Of a stretch of DNA of 64,000 nucleotides, positions 1 to 12,219 are shown one piece after another. The notes below the pieces were generated by a model, which was given only the letters and a program-made list of their open reading frames with translations, did no database searches and was not told where the DNA came from. Origin of the DNA: Humulus lupulus (taxonomy: Eukaryota > Streptophyta > Magnoliopsida > Rosales > Cannabaceae); assembly GCF_963169125.1 (NCBI RefSeq), contig NC_084796.1, positions 210,617,948-210,681,947 on the forward strand, read 5' to 3'. Every line of letters starts with the position of its first letter. The stretch's first letter is position 1. A program made the position numbers and the translations under genes.

Positions 1-2459
1 CTCCTGATGACGTGGCAAGATTTTCTTACACGTGGCTGGCACGTGGTGGTTTCTGTTAGATTAGCTTATACAGGAACTTTATTTATTTTCATGTATATCT
101 AATATTAAACAAATTAATACGAGATAGCCTAAAACATGTTTCTAAAATTGAATTCAAAGAGAAACAAAGAATAAAATACTTACAGAATGCACAGCAGAAT
201 GAAAGAGTCTTTCCTTCAGTTTCTCTAACTCATGTATCCTCTCTGTCGCAGAGTATTATCAAGAAATTGAACCGATCTTCTATTTTCTTCACAACCTTCC
301 AGTGTATCCTTAGAATCACCTAGACTAGTGTGGGAAATTCTCAACACATGAGATAGATATAGAGAGAAGAAGATAAAATAACAAAGAGGCTTAGAAAAGG
401 ACTTGTGTTTAGAGAGAATCTAAAACTATCATAAAACCAGTGATAAACTTATCTGTAGTCTCAGAATCTTAACTTGTGACTTCTCTCTAAGCACTCCTTT
501 TATAGATTCAATTAGAAATTTTAATTTAATTAAAAATCAATAAAATAATAGTCATTTTAAAGCCCTAGGTCGAAATTATCATGGGATTTAGGCCTGTGAA
601 ATTTCCCATTTGATTACAAACACATTGGACTTATCAACGCTTGTATTATTTTCTATTGATTTAATTAATTAAATAATTATTTAAATCTTTTATCAAATTA
701 ATTATTTATAATTTGAACCTTGATTTAAACTTATTTATTAACTTAGATACCAATTTATCTTAATTAATAAATCTGCCATAATTTCTCTTTTCTTCTCAAA
801 ATTACACAACTCTGTGAAACTATCCAAAATTGACCTGGTCAACTTTGATAATTCTAATTGATAATTAAATCAATTAATTGAGACTACCTGGATGATTTTA
901 TCCAACATACAATGGGGACCATGGACTTATGAAATCAAGCTCCAATAAGTTATCATAAATCTAACAAATAAATTTACTAACTTATTAATTCCTCGTGACT
1001 CCACTATAGACTCGGAATTGCACTCTTGAATTCATAGAATGCTCTATAACAAATATAGATATGCTATTAATTATCCATTGTTACAACCATAATTGTCACT
1101 CAATCCTCTATAGACGGTCTACAATGAGATACGACTAAAATACTGTTTTACCCCTCATTGTATTTTATCCTTAAAACACTTAGTTCCTTGTAAATGATAT
1201 TTCAGTAAACTAATTTAATTACTAAAATGAGATCTCTATCATTTAACACCTTGTACCAAACTAAAAGGAAACCATCGTTTCACTTCTTCATCAGAAGTTA
1301 TAGATGTTCATATCTATGATTAACACTCCCACTCAATTATTCTACTGAGTTCCCAAGATGTAAGTATGGGCTAGTCCGCAAGGTAAGCTGGTAACGAACA
1401 AGTTAAAGAACTCAAATAATACAATCAGTTAGAATACTAACCACTCAGAATTGAGATTGAATTGACCTATGGTCAACTATATGATATGACTATAATAGAT
1501 AATAATGGTATGTTTGCTTATCTTATCAACTGTCAATATCGGTCCTGTCTGATGTAACAAATACATCCGATCTTATCTACTTTGCTAATGTTCTGGAAAG
1601 AACATAACACTGTAATGTGTAAGTAGATCATATCGTAGATTGGCAAGTCGGTGTAAATTCGGTGCACTGACTAATCTTAGGACTAACTTATTTTGAACAT
1701 ACAATCATATTTATATTCCACTGTGATTAAGACACTATAAAAAAGATTAGCTATATGCTCGGGATTTAGTAGAAGTTTATATTAAACAAATAATCATGAA
1801 AATAAAACATGTGAGCAAAGTGATTAACCAAGTCAAAAAATGATTTCTATTCTTTTATTGATAATAAAATGAGATTACAAAGATTTGGGTTTTAATTAGA
1901 GCATAAAACCCCAACAGTTTCAAGTGGGTAGATCATGTTCGACCATCGACCAGGTAATTATTGATTCGTCAAATCTCGCTTTTAGGCGCGACCAACCTAG
2001 TCGCATACTTTCATTCACTTCCTTTAGGATATGCAAGCTTGTAATAATTGTAGTGATTATATTTTCCTTTATCACCTTGATACGCAAATCTTAATTGTAA
2101 TTAAGGCCCATCGGCCCATGTAACCTTCTTGAGCCTATAAATAAGAATGAAATGGCTCAAGGAAAGGACTTTTGACTTTTGAACTTTTTATTCAGAGAAA
2201 AGAGCATAGTGTGATTATCCACCGAAATTGTAATCTTCTCAAGGCGCGTGAAACTCGTGAACCCTAGTTCATTGATCACAGTGTTGAGACTCAATATCAA
2301 TAAGAACACTAAGTGGACGTAGGTCATTACCATACAATCGGGGCCGAACCACTATAAATCATTTGTTTTATTTACTTTCCATTTGATCCTCTTCTTGTTT
2401 TCATCTCATTTCTTGTCGTTATTTTGACTCTATGTCGTTGGCCAAATCAACTATCAACA
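1..2459 (+). mobile_element. Tat-type Ty3/Gypsy LTR, split by a Copia-like LTR
   Basis: Positions 1-53 and 1922-2459 read as one LTR once the insertion at 54-1916 and its duplicated GTTTC are removed. The first part (GATGACGTGGCA, then CACGTGGCTGGCA) resembles the 5' end of the Tat LTRs elsewhere in the window. The second part has a TATA-like CCTATAAATAAG (about 2135) and the block AAGTGGACGTAGG ... CGAACCACTATAAA (2310-2358), which recurs in the LTRs at 10613 and 41528. It ends in ATCAACA at 2459. The true 5' end lies just left of the window. It lies inside the chromovirus LTR that resumes at 2460. No internal region follows, so it is probably a solo LTR. Confidence 0.72.
54..1916 (-). mobile_element. 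Solo LTR, Ty1/Copia-like, 1863 bp
   Basis: On the minus strand the segment starts TGTTGGGGTTTTATG and ends CTAACA. It is flanked by a perfect 5-bp target duplication, GTTTC (49-53 and 1917-1921). On the minus strand a TATA-like TCTATAAAAGG lies at about 495-510. No gag or pol is present, so this is a single LTR left by recombination. Copia membership is inferred from the TGTTGGGG start and general style, not from protein. Confidence 0.75.
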
Positions 2460-2464
2460 GTCAT

Positions 2465-2994
2465 CTACTCAGAGCGCAAGACTCCACAAATATTTATTTG
2501 TACCTGCTTGCATGCATGAGTAGGGTTATTATTGCTAGGCATGCCTATTGTGATTTGGTGATATGTTATTACTTGTTCATGAGCATATTGAGTTTTCTTT
2601 ATGAGCTTCAGCTCATGGGTACTATGTGGTGCAGGGAAAGGCAAAAGAAAGCTAGACCATCCTTGAGTTGGAGAGCTTAGGTGACGATGTGTACATATGC
2701 AGCTGTTCGACCACCACGACCGAGGGTTTAAAGAGGAACTAGGGTTAAACCCTAATTTTATGTTTAGGTCGGCTGGCTGTAAATTTTATATTGTATTTAA
2801 CCTTTAAAATATATTTTTGGGATCCCAATGTATATGGTAAACGTTTTAGTGAAACGTTGTATCTTAACCAAAATTTTTAACCCTAAACCGTTAATCATTC
2901 TTAGTTACACAATTATGGCCAAATGACTCGATTAGCGAGTATAGCACTGTTTAAAATGCACACCGTAACGGTCCCTGGGTAGTAGGGCGATACA
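2465..2994 (+). mobile_element. 3' part of a Tekay-type chromovirus LTR
   Basis: This stretch aligns along its length with 55300-55821. Shared blocks include GCATGCATGAGT, GTGCTATGTGGTGCAGG, GGTGACGATGTGTACATATG, GTAAACGTTTTAGTGAAAC and GGCCAAATGACTCG. It ends GGGCGATACA where the other copy ends GGACGCTACA. It is probably the end of the 5' LTR of the element whose 3' LTR starts at 9366, or a separate copy of the family. The 5' portion is outside the window, beyond the Tat LTR. Confidence 0.72.
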
Positions 2995-5488
2995 ATAATT
3001 GTTAATCAAGTTGTTTTGAAACCGATGATACTTATAACCATGTGATGTGAGTGAATTTTTTTTTTTTTGATAAACTATGTGAATCCGTGTGTATGGTAAA
3101 ATTAATTTAGCGATTAGCTTTGATCTGAATTTTAATTTTCATGAAAGCCTTAATTAAAAAATTTCTTACAATCCTTTAATATATGCATGTTAAGTGGGTT
3201 TGTGGATTTGTGGATCAAAATTTGAAAATATTCTAGAACTTGCATAGTTTGTTGATTGAGCTGAAATTGGAATGATTCATGCCTAGGAAGATGATTTAGG
3301 CAATTATTTGGAACAATTGAGCCTTTCAAGCCAACTTTAATATATTAAATCTCTAGTTACCCAAATTTTGAGCTTAATGTGAATCTTTTTGTTGTTGGCC
3401 ACTTATTTGAGCCTAATTGCAACGTTATTATTTACCTTTCCCTTTGATGTAAATCACTAGCATATGAAAAGTGATTTGGGGGATGGTTTGTATGAAGTTT
3501 ATATTTAAAAATTTGTGTCAACAATAGAAGAAAAATTGAGAGAGAAAGAAAAAAAAATATTGAAAATGAACTACACTCCAATTGAAAATACAAAGAAATA
3601 AGTTTGGGGGAGTGCAGTATCCTTAGAAAAAAATGAAATGAAAAAAAAAATCAGTTTATGAATTTTCTCTCAAAGTAAGAAATTTTGGGAAATTTGGGAT
3701 TGTTTTTTGGGTTTGCAAGTTGATACAAGATTGGTTTGTTTGGTTGTGTGTTTATGGTATACTTTAGCCTAAATGACATTTTCATCTACCTTTACCTTAG
3801 CCATTCAATTATAAGCCATGAAAGTCCTATTGATTTTTGATCATTTGTTATCATATTAGGGGAGATTGATGAATTATGCAAGTATATGAAATGCTTAGTT
3901 TTAATGGAATGATTTGGAAGATTTGACATGAATATGGTATTGTGATTATGTGTTATTTACTGGTTAAGGATTATTTGTGTAGCAAAGATTGAAGTTGATT
4001 ATTGAATTGATTTTACTAAAATTCTTGATGAAATGTAGTTGAAAATTCTGAGCTTGTATTGCACAGTTTTCATGAGGTGGAGGCCTGTTAGGTAAACTTG
4101 ATTCATGTCTATGATTAGTTTGTTTTAGAAAGTGTCAATAGGTTTTACTCGAGGATGAGTAAAAGTTATGTTTGGGGGAGTTTGATAGAGTAGTTTTTAT
4201 AGTATTTTATAGGGTTATTTTATGGAATTTTAGAGTTTATTTAGTTATTTTTGTGTAGTAAGACGTTTTGTTGCCTATGTTTGATAATATTTCAGATTTA
4301 TGGTAAGTAATTGATAAATGACCGTGTTTGACTTCAAAAATATGGAATTTTTTGAAAAAAAGACATTTGAACAGCGGTGCTTGAACTTAGTGTCACGACA
4401 CTGCAATTAGACAGAGAGGCAGAATCATCAGAAATATTAGAGTCGTGGCGCTATTGGCTGGGGAATTTGAGCCACAACGCATGACTATTAGAGCCACGAC
4501 GCTTCAGTAGTCAGAGATGAGGCACATTCTAGTTTTTGGACATGGGTCGCGGTGCCTCATTTTAGAGTTGCGGGGCCTGAGTGGTCAATTTGCAAAATAT
4601 GGCATTTTACGCAGGGGCAAAAGTGGAATTTTACATCCAAAGCACAAATTACTATTTAATCATCATTATGACGATTTCTAAAGAAAGAACCTCAAAGAGC
4701 ACACTAAGGAGGCAAAGGCTTGGAGATCAACTAGTATATCATTCTATTTCATAATTTACTTTTACTTTCTAGATTAGTGATGTAAATATTTGGTTGTATG
4801 GATTTTATTATGTTTAGCATGAACTGATTTTTTATTTAGGGTGTTAATGGATTCACTTGAAACGTTATGATTATCTAATGAAGTTTTTATGATTTTCCTA
4901 TCAATAGTGTGAATTATTTGTCTTGTGTTTAATGCTTGTGATTAATTGGCCACTAATTGCATGATTTATATGATTTTAACCTGAGATTTGAGAAGTGAAG
5001 GATAATTATGCTATAGTCAAATAATCATAGATTTATATTGGACAAGAGTACTTGTATGATCTGTGTAGCTTAGGGATTACGTGCTTAATGCCTGCAATAT
5101 GTTAGTTTACCACATAGATGTAGGAGATTGCTTATTTTAGAGAATTATAAGTCCTAGTAAGAATATAATTTATAATTGTAATCTGCTATCACATTAGAGA
5201 TAGAAATTCTTAAATTTGTATTAGATAAGCATAGGTGGATAGTTGATGAAGTTAATAACCCGAACTTTTAATTCATTGAATTAATATTTAGTTTTGAATT
5301 CTCCATTGTTATATTTTATTATTTTAGTGTTTTAGTTTTATAAATTCAGAATTTATTAATTGTCAATCAATTAGAATTAAAGATTAAGTTTTGGTAATTA
5401 GTAAAAGTCCTCGTGGGAACGATACTTTACTTCCTATTTATTACTTGTTCTAATTGCATATACTTGCGTAGTTCAAAATATCACAACA
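2995..5488 (+). mobile_element. 5'-truncated Athila-like element: 3' internal region plus 3' LTR
   Basis: 2995-4182 is non-coding. It shares ordered motifs with the internal 3' region of the complete Athila-like element at 52690-53890, for example GATGATTTAGGC followed by GGAAC.ATTGAGCC. It ends in a purine-rich tract with GTTTGGGGGAG just before 4183. The LTR then begins TGATAGAGTAG, parallel to TGATAACTC in the intact element, and runs to about 5488 (CACAACA). The LTR contains a CGTGGGAACGATAC stretch typical of this group's 3' end and several GC-rich CGTGGCGC/CACGACGC boxes (4390-4580). The 5' LTR and coding region are absent and no target duplication was found. The right boundary is approximate. 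Confidence 0.6.
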
Positions 5489-5599
5489 TTCTTACCAAAA
5501 TTCTCTTACCCACAGCCCTAGACAATCAATTCATCAGGTCCATAACTATATACACCCATGTTGTACTAAAATGCCCAAAGGTCATGATAACCCCGCTGA

Positions 5600-7925
5600 C
5601 CTCTAGCATTCAGCCCTCACTTGCTGAAAGGTTAGGCACTTAGTCACCAATATAAAAATTTCAAATCTTGATACACATTCATGGATTCCTGGGCATAGCA
5701 AGCATAGAGTGGTAAGAGATTCATTCAGAATCTCTCTCTTGATGCAAGCATCCATCGGAACACATATTTGATCTGCATATCTCAACAAACCCATGTCAAA
5801 ATAGTAAAGTCTTTAGCCACTACTATGAAGATTTTGTTTCTATGTTTCACCATTTGTAGAATCATATTTTCCAATTCATCAATCATAAATTCTATACCAA
5901 TTCTAGTCATTTCCTTAACTGGCTTTACTGTGGTTTGTTTTGAATTATACACTCGGTTTGGACCTTTCCTACTTAAGGCATCAGCCTCCATGTTAGTTTT
6001 CTCTGGACAATTAGGAGTTTCTCCATCAATCCTTCACCAGTTCTCATCAATATCTTTATCTCATATTCGAACCCCCAAGGGTAATAATACACTCTAAACT
6101 TTTATGCCAGTTTATGTCTCACACTTCTCCCCTTATAAGTATTGTTGCGACACCTTAAAGGCAACATCATGACTGTCAACTCAAAGTCCCGTGGAGAATC
6201 TCTCTATTCTTATTCCCTTTACTATCGTGAAGCATAAGAAATCACCTTCCCAGCCCACGTAAGGGCACATCCTAGTCCCTATCATATCGCACCTCGAAAT
6301 ACTACGAACTTCTCGTTATCGAACAACAAAGAGTGTATCCCTCATATAGTGTTTGTATATCAATCCACCATATAATTATAGTGATACCATGGTGCAATGA
6401 TCAACCTCTGTTTTAACTCTTGGAAGCCTAGTGCACATTCATCGAACTAGACAAACCTTAGGTTCTCACGTGTTAATTCAGTCAAAGGTACTGCAGTCTT
6501 CGAACATTCTTTAGATAAATGTCGATGGTATTCCACCAGTCACGAGAAACTTCTAACCTATGAAGCATTGCCTTGGCCAATCTTTTACTGCTTCTATCTT
6601 AACTAGATCAAGCATGATCCCATCCTTTTCCCTAACGTAACTCCAAACATCCCTCGTGGAAATCAGAACTCATCCTTCTTGAACCTCTCTTACAATTTAT
6701 ATCTCCTTAACCTCTTATGATCAAGCGAAGATGTTGCTTATGTTCTATCTCTGATTAGGAGTAGGTCGATCCATTACCGATAAACTCAAACACAAATTTT
6801 CCAAATAATCCTCGAACTCTTTATTCGTTAAGTCCACGTAGGTCGATGGAGCAATGGTCAGTTCAAAAACCTTCATTGAAAATCCACAATGTTCATACTT
6901 AGTGCAGGATAGTATTTCCTAAAATGTATTTTCTCTTGACCCCCAATTGGTAATAACCAAATCAAAGATCAATCCCTAAGAACAATGTCTTACCTTGCAA
7001 CAGATTACCCAAGTCGTCAATTCTTGGCAGTGGATATTTACTCTTGATGATTACCTTATTCAACTATCCATATTCGGTACACATCCTCGCTGACTTGTCC
7101 TTCCTCTTAGCAAATAATATTGGCACACCTCGTGGTGATAAGCTCGATCTAACAAACTCTAAGTTGAGTGACTCCTTCAGCTAAACCATTAATCCTTTCC
7201 ACTCTGCTAGTGCCAATCTATACGATGCCTTGAATATCGGTTCTTTCCCTGATGTCAGTTCAGTAATAACCTTAATCTCCTGATGCGATGGTAATCCCGG
7301 TAGACCCTCTGATCTGACTGGTACAACCCTTGTGGTATCCACCACACTAGCTAGGAATCACATGCACCCTCCTTGGGATAGGTCTCTAACCTTCAATACA
7401 AAGGTCATTTGATTTACGAGGCCCGTTCACAGTACCCATGAACACAACTAGGTCCTTCAAACTCAAAAGTCACCATTTCCCCATATAGTCTACGGTCGTT
7501 CCCACTTGGGCAACCAATCTATACCCAATAACATGTCAAACGCTTTTACTACTTATTCTATCAAGTATGCAGACTATTCCCTACTATTTACCTCTACCGA
7601 TAAAACCTAATTCCACCTTCTAGAGGCTACCGATTTCCATTAGGCGACAACGTCCCACAATCCACAACACACATGTCACAAGGTCTACCCAGTTTATCAA
7701 TAAACTCACTAATTCAACAATAGCATGTCTAATGCCAAAATAAATTCGTATTGTACAAGAAAATTCAATGCTATAAATCTAACTTGTCACCGTGGAGGAA
7801 CTAACCTCAGCCTTCGTCTATGTCAAAGCAACTACTTAAGTCAGAACTGAATTGTCGCCTTTCCTTGAGTCCTCCTTTTCCAATTGCGGGCACTCTTTCT
7901 TGAAATGCCCCACCACGCCGCACAG
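5600..7925 (-). pseudogene. Decayed Tekay chromovirus gag-end, protease, RT, RNase H, integrase start
   Basis: Read on the minus strand from 7925 down, the fragments appear in normal Gypsy order. First is a Gag zinc knuckle remnant (CGVVGHFKKECPQ, about 7860-7915). Next is the end of the protease domain (DMLLGIDWLPKW, about 7500-7550). Then come the RT start (FVRSSLSPRGVPILFAKRKD, about 7075-7160), the end of RNase H with the ADALSRKGP motif (about 5960-5990), and integrase (ICVPMDACIKREIL, about 5700-5770). Stops and frameshifts break it everywhere. Families of this kind make the replication polyprotein; this copy cannot. It lies head-to-head with the plus-strand integrase that follows, and both copies contain the first part of integrase. 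Confidence 0.75.
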
Positions 7926-9328
7926 GATGAGTGACCCACAATTAGTAAAGATTAGAGGGGATGTCCTACCTAGAGTAGCTAAGGACTATACAGTGCCAAG
8001 CATGGGTTTATTGATGTATAAGGATTGGATTTGTATTCCGATGGACACTGGGATCAAACGAGAGATTCTGGATGAATCTCATACTACCCCTTATTCTCTA
8101 CATCCAGGCACCACAAAGATGTACCAGGATCTAAAAGCTTTATATTGGTGGCATGTGATGAAGAGGGACGTGACTGAGTACGTGGTAAAGTGCTTGACCT
8201 GTCAACAGGTCAAGGCAGAGCATCAGAGACTAGTGGGGCGACTACAGCCTCTGGATATTCCAGAGTGGAAGAGGGAGTACATCACGAAGGATTTCATGGT
8301 GGGGATGCCCAGAACAGTGGGCCAAAATGATTCAGTCTAGGTCATTATGGACCAGTATACAAAGTCAACTCACTTTTTACTAGTGAGGACGAGCTACACA
8401 GTTGACTAGTATGTAGATCTTTATTGGAGAAAGATAGTACACCTTTATGGGACTCTGAGGTCTATCAGGTCGGATAGGGACCCTATCTTTACTTCCAAGT
8501 TTTGGGAAGTTTATAGAAGACAATGGGTATACAACTGAAGTTCAGTACAGTGTACCACCCTCAGACTAATGGTAAATCAGAGATGATGATCCAGATATTG
8601 AAGGACATGTTGAGAGCGTGTGTATTGAACTTTGAAGGGTCCTAGAGTAAATATTTGCCTCTGATAGAGTTTTCTTCTATAATAACAGCTACAAGTCGAC
8701 TTTTGGCGTGGCTCCCTATGAGATGCCATATGGTAGGAAGTGTAGATCACCCATTCACTGAGATGAGATGGGTGAGAGGAAATATTTGGGTCCTGGGGCA
8801 GTTCAGAGGACCATTGAGGCTATTGAAAAGATTAGAGCTCAAATGCTCGCTTCTCAGAGTAGACAAAAAAGTTATACAGATCTGAAACGCGGGAACGTGG
8901 AGTTCCAAGTGGAAGACTGTGTCTTCCTTAGAGTCTCACCATGGTAAGAGGTGATGAGATTTGGGAAAAAGGGAAAGTTGAGCCCCAGATTTGTAGGACC
9001 GTTTGAGATTCTGGAGAGGATCAGTCAGGTGGCCTATAAATTGGCCTTACCTCAGGCATTGTCGGTCGTACAAAATGTATTTCATATTTCGACACTTCGA
9101 AAATATGTAGCAGGCGTGACTCATGTGTTGAGTTATGACGATCTGGAATTGAATGCATATATATCCTATGAGGAGCAGTCAGTTCAAATTTTAGACAGGA
9201 AGGACAAGGTCCTGAGGAATAATACTATACCTTTGGTTAAGGTATTATGGAGGAATAATGAGGTCAAGGAATCGACCAAGGAGCTAGAGTTAGATATGCG
9301 GGATCAGTATCCCGAGCTATTTAGGTAA
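7926..9328 (+). pseudogene. Decayed Tekay chromovirus integrase with chromodomain
   Basis: Three open pieces in different frames cover one integrase. 7930-8340 has the N-terminal zinc region (residues HPGTTKMYQDLK, then CLTCQQVKAEH) and the start of the core. 8341-8950 has the core, including SDRDPIFTSKFW and a PQT-type glutamate region, but with stops (for example TAG at 8338 and about 8406) and shifts. 8951-9328 is an open C-terminal part with the GPFEILERI module and a chromodomain ending ELELDMRDQYPELF, a Tekay hallmark. In live elements the chromodomain directs integration to heterochromatin. The TAA at 9326-9328 is followed by the polypurine tract. Confidence 0.8.
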
Positions 9329-9365
9329 AATTTGGAGGACGAAATTGCTGTAAGGAGTGGATAGT
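9329..9365 (+). other. Polypurine tract region of the Tekay element
   Basis: TTTGGAGGACGAAATT...AAGGAGTGGATAG lies between the integrase stop and the LTR start. This is the conserved Tekay arrangement that primes plus-strand DNA synthesis. Confidence 0.7.
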
Positions 9366-9811
9366 TGTAACGTCTCAAATTACCTAATAAGGCTTAGGGC
9401 CTTGATTAGGGGGCCATGATGGAAAATTATGGAAATTGTGTGATTTAATTATGAAATGAGTGTTTACGTGATACATAAGTGTATCAATATATGATTACGT
9501 GAGTTATATTATAATATGACTAGATATGCATGTTTAGGTGTATTAAATATGCATGTGGGCCTGTTTCTCATCAGAAGGGCAACTTTCGTAATTTGGCTCA
9601 TTACGTGTATTTGAAGTATATGTGATATATGTGTGAGACCACATTATTATGTGGATATATTTGGGTTACTCGACACGAGGTGATCTTTGGGAGCAAGCTA
9701 GCGGGAAAGTCACAACGGGACCAATACCGAGCTCGGGGTGAGCCTAGGAGTAATATGGTAATTTAGTACATTACCAGGATTGATCGGGTAATGGGAAATT
9801 ATTAAGTAATT

Positions 9812-10200
9812 CACTACTACAAAACTGAGCTTTCCCGACACCCAACCACGACAGTTAACTCTGTTGACTGTTGTAATTGCTTAGTGCGACTCTACGCCTA
9901 CAATTAAAAACTGTAGGCATAGAAACCAATGCCGACAGTAATAAGTGTCACTGTTGCTTTTGACTGTCGCTATTGACCCCAACATCGACAGTTAATTCGA
10001 GACCAATGCCAACAGTTAAAAATTGTTGTAGTTGGCCCCAACACCGACAGTTAATTCGAGACCAATGCCAACAGTTAAAAACTGTTGTAGTTGACCCCAA
10101 CACCGATAGTTAATTCAAGACCAATGCTGACAATTAAAAACTGTTGTAGTTGACCCCAACGCCGACAGTTAATAAAAGCTCAATACCGACAGTTATAACA
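9812..10200. repeat. Left terminal inverted repeat and subterminal repeats of the CACTA element
   Basis: After the terminal repeat come about five imperfect units of roughly 60 bp. Each has ACCAATGCC(A/G)ACAGTTA and TGTTGTAGTTG(A/G)CCCCAA. In this superfamily such arrays bind the element-encoded protein. Confidence 0.75.
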
Positions 10201-10612
10201 TGTCACCGAAATTCAAATAAAATTAAATTATTCATTAATTAATATAATTAATGAATAATTTAATTTTAAAAATAAACTAAATTATGTAATAAATATATTT
10301 ATAAAACTTGCGTATTAATTAAAAAATTTAAAACTAGATTTTCTTTTGTTTCTAAATTTTTAATAATATTAACTTTTGTATTTATATGTTTTTATAGTAA
10401 TTTTTATATTAAAATTTAAACTTATTATGATATAAAGAATAATACTTATTAAATTTAATTTGTACAACATATTTATAAAATTAGTATTAATTGAAACAAG
10501 TTATTTTATTAATTGGTTAAATCTTGTAAAATAATTTTAAAATTTCTACAAATTTATTAGTTGTAATTTCTTTTATTATTTTGTATTTTATAAATTTATA
10601 ATATTATATTTG
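10201..10612. other. AT-rich CACTA interior, no gene seen
   Basis: Long A/T runs with no open frame of note. The 3' edge (ATTTG, 10608-10612) is the duplicated target of Tat element 1. Confidence 0.5.
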
Positions 10613-11221
10613 TGTTGACCATGAATTTGGCCAACTGACACGGAGTCAAATATGCTTGATGTGGACGAACACGTTGGAAAGAATGTGATGACGAAATTAT
10701 AAAGAACGCAAGGGTTTATAGTGGTTCGGCCCTAGAATCTGGTAATAACCTACGTCCACTTGAATTGTTATTGATGTAAGGCTCAGAGGAGTGATCAAAG
10801 AACTAGGGTTCAATGAGTTTCAACCACCTCTCAGGAATAATACAATGTATCTAATCAGATAACTCTAATTTCTAGTGATCTGAAAGCAAGAAAGAAGAAG
10901 AAGAAGAAAAAGATCCCTTTCCCTTGAGCCCTCCTTCTTTATTTATAGGCTCAAGGAGGATTTACATTAATTTTTTACAGATATGATTTCCTAAATAGTC
11001 GGATACTCAGGAAAGCATGGGAGTTAATTTCGGATACTATCACAACTGCTTAAGATTTCCTCCATGTATAGCGCGCGTACGACCAGTCTGGTCGTAGGAA
11101 AAAGTTTATCGTGTGACAGTAGATGTCTTCCTGGTCGATAGTTGATCATAGATTTTGCCAGATGTCAGCCATGTGTATTTAATGCCTGCCATGTCATTCA
11201 ACTCTGATTTTTGGGATAACA
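10613..11221 (-). repeat. 3' LTR of Tat element 1
   Basis: 609 bp. It contains the shared Tat block with CGAACCACTATAAA on the minus strand (10713-10730) and a minus-strand TATAAATAAAG-type box near 10940. Confidence 0.9.
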
Positions 11222-11238
11222 TTTGCCCCCCAAGTTTG
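11222..11238 (-). other. Polypurine tract of Tat element 1
   Basis: On the minus strand CAAACTTGGGGGGCAAA abuts the 3' LTR start TGTTATCC. A matching tract occurs in element 2. Confidence 0.8.
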
Positions 11239-11453
11239 TTTAGTGCGACCAGCAATAAAGAAACTTAAGGGAACAACCGTTCACATCCCCATAATGTCTG
11301 TCAGAATCCCCGTGCATTTTTGAAAACCATGACATAATTATGTCTAATCAAGCCTTTTCAGTTTCCAAAAAGGCAATTTGACGGCTTATACACTTCCCCA
11401 CGTTTCGAAAGTGGGAAGTGATGATTACTGCTTTTTGGCCATGCCTTCGATCC

Positions 11454-11464
11454 CTATAAGTAGG
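11454..11464 (+). promoter_or_regulatory. TATA box of the antisense gene in Tat element 1
   Basis: CTATAAGTAGG lies 230 bp inside the 3' LTR, on the strand opposite to gag-pol. About 150 bp downstream, CGCCCAG|GTAAGAACT (11622) looks like a 5'-splice site, so a leader intron ending near TTTGCAG (12067) is plausible. The corresponding position in element 2 also has a TATA box. Confidence 0.5.
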
Positions 11465-12219
11465 CTTTTTTTCCCCTTTAAGAAATTTGTACTCACCATC
11501 TTTGCCAATATTTTCAAGAACTTGCACCAGAGTATAGAGCTTCAAAACCAGTTCTGACGTCTAGCCGAAGGTCTTCTGACTCGAATTTTTCGCCTTCTTC
11601 CGAACCTCCATCTTCGCCCAGGTAAGAACTTCGTTCTTTAAGCTTTCCATTACGCCATGCATGCCATTTTTATGCTCTGCGGCTTCTGTGTTCTTGAGTA
11701 GGGTTTTAAGGGTTTTTTGGTATAAACCGCCCATTGCTTGGTAAGAGTGCGTCTTTATGCTTTGTATAGGTTAGGAATTTAGTTTGATAGTTAGGATCAC
11801 TGGTTTGGGATGTTAGGTTGACGAAAGATTCAACCTTTAAGCCAGGTGAAAAAATTGAAATTTTTTCCCGCCCCTTAGGAGTCGAAAAAGTTCTCTTTCA
11901 GAAAACAGTTTACTTTCCTTTTTGTTTTCATCCGTTTTTCAAACTACCCACATTGAACTTAGCGTAGGATTAGGATGCTGCTGGTTATTTAGACACGAGC
12001 AACGTTATCCCAATCTTCCACACTACTTCGCGGATTGTGTCTTATCTCCTCCATTGTCTGTTTGCAGTTCATATGCAAGACCATTGGGGAGGAGAAAGAC
12101 CTATTGAAGACGATCTCTTGGCCCAACTGCTCGAAGGCGAAGAGAATCCATCTACGTTGATCCCATAAATCCCTTTTTCTCATCCTAGCCCAAATTGTCC
12201 ACCAGTTCCCAATCAGAAA
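11465..12219 (+). other. Leader region of the antisense gene, with an in-frame upstream ORF
   Basis: A probable transcribed leader with a candidate intron (11622-12067). An upstream ATG at 12073 opens 31 codons (starting MQDHWGGERPIEDD) and ends at TAA 12166-12168. It is in frame with the main ATG at 12220 and no other stop lies between. It may be the ancestral N-terminus, separated from the rest by one nonsense codon, or a regulatory upstream ORF. Confidence 0.4.

Noticed and set aside
2432..2680. 82-aa ORF
   Set aside because: It crosses the junction between a Tat LTR and a Tekay LTR.
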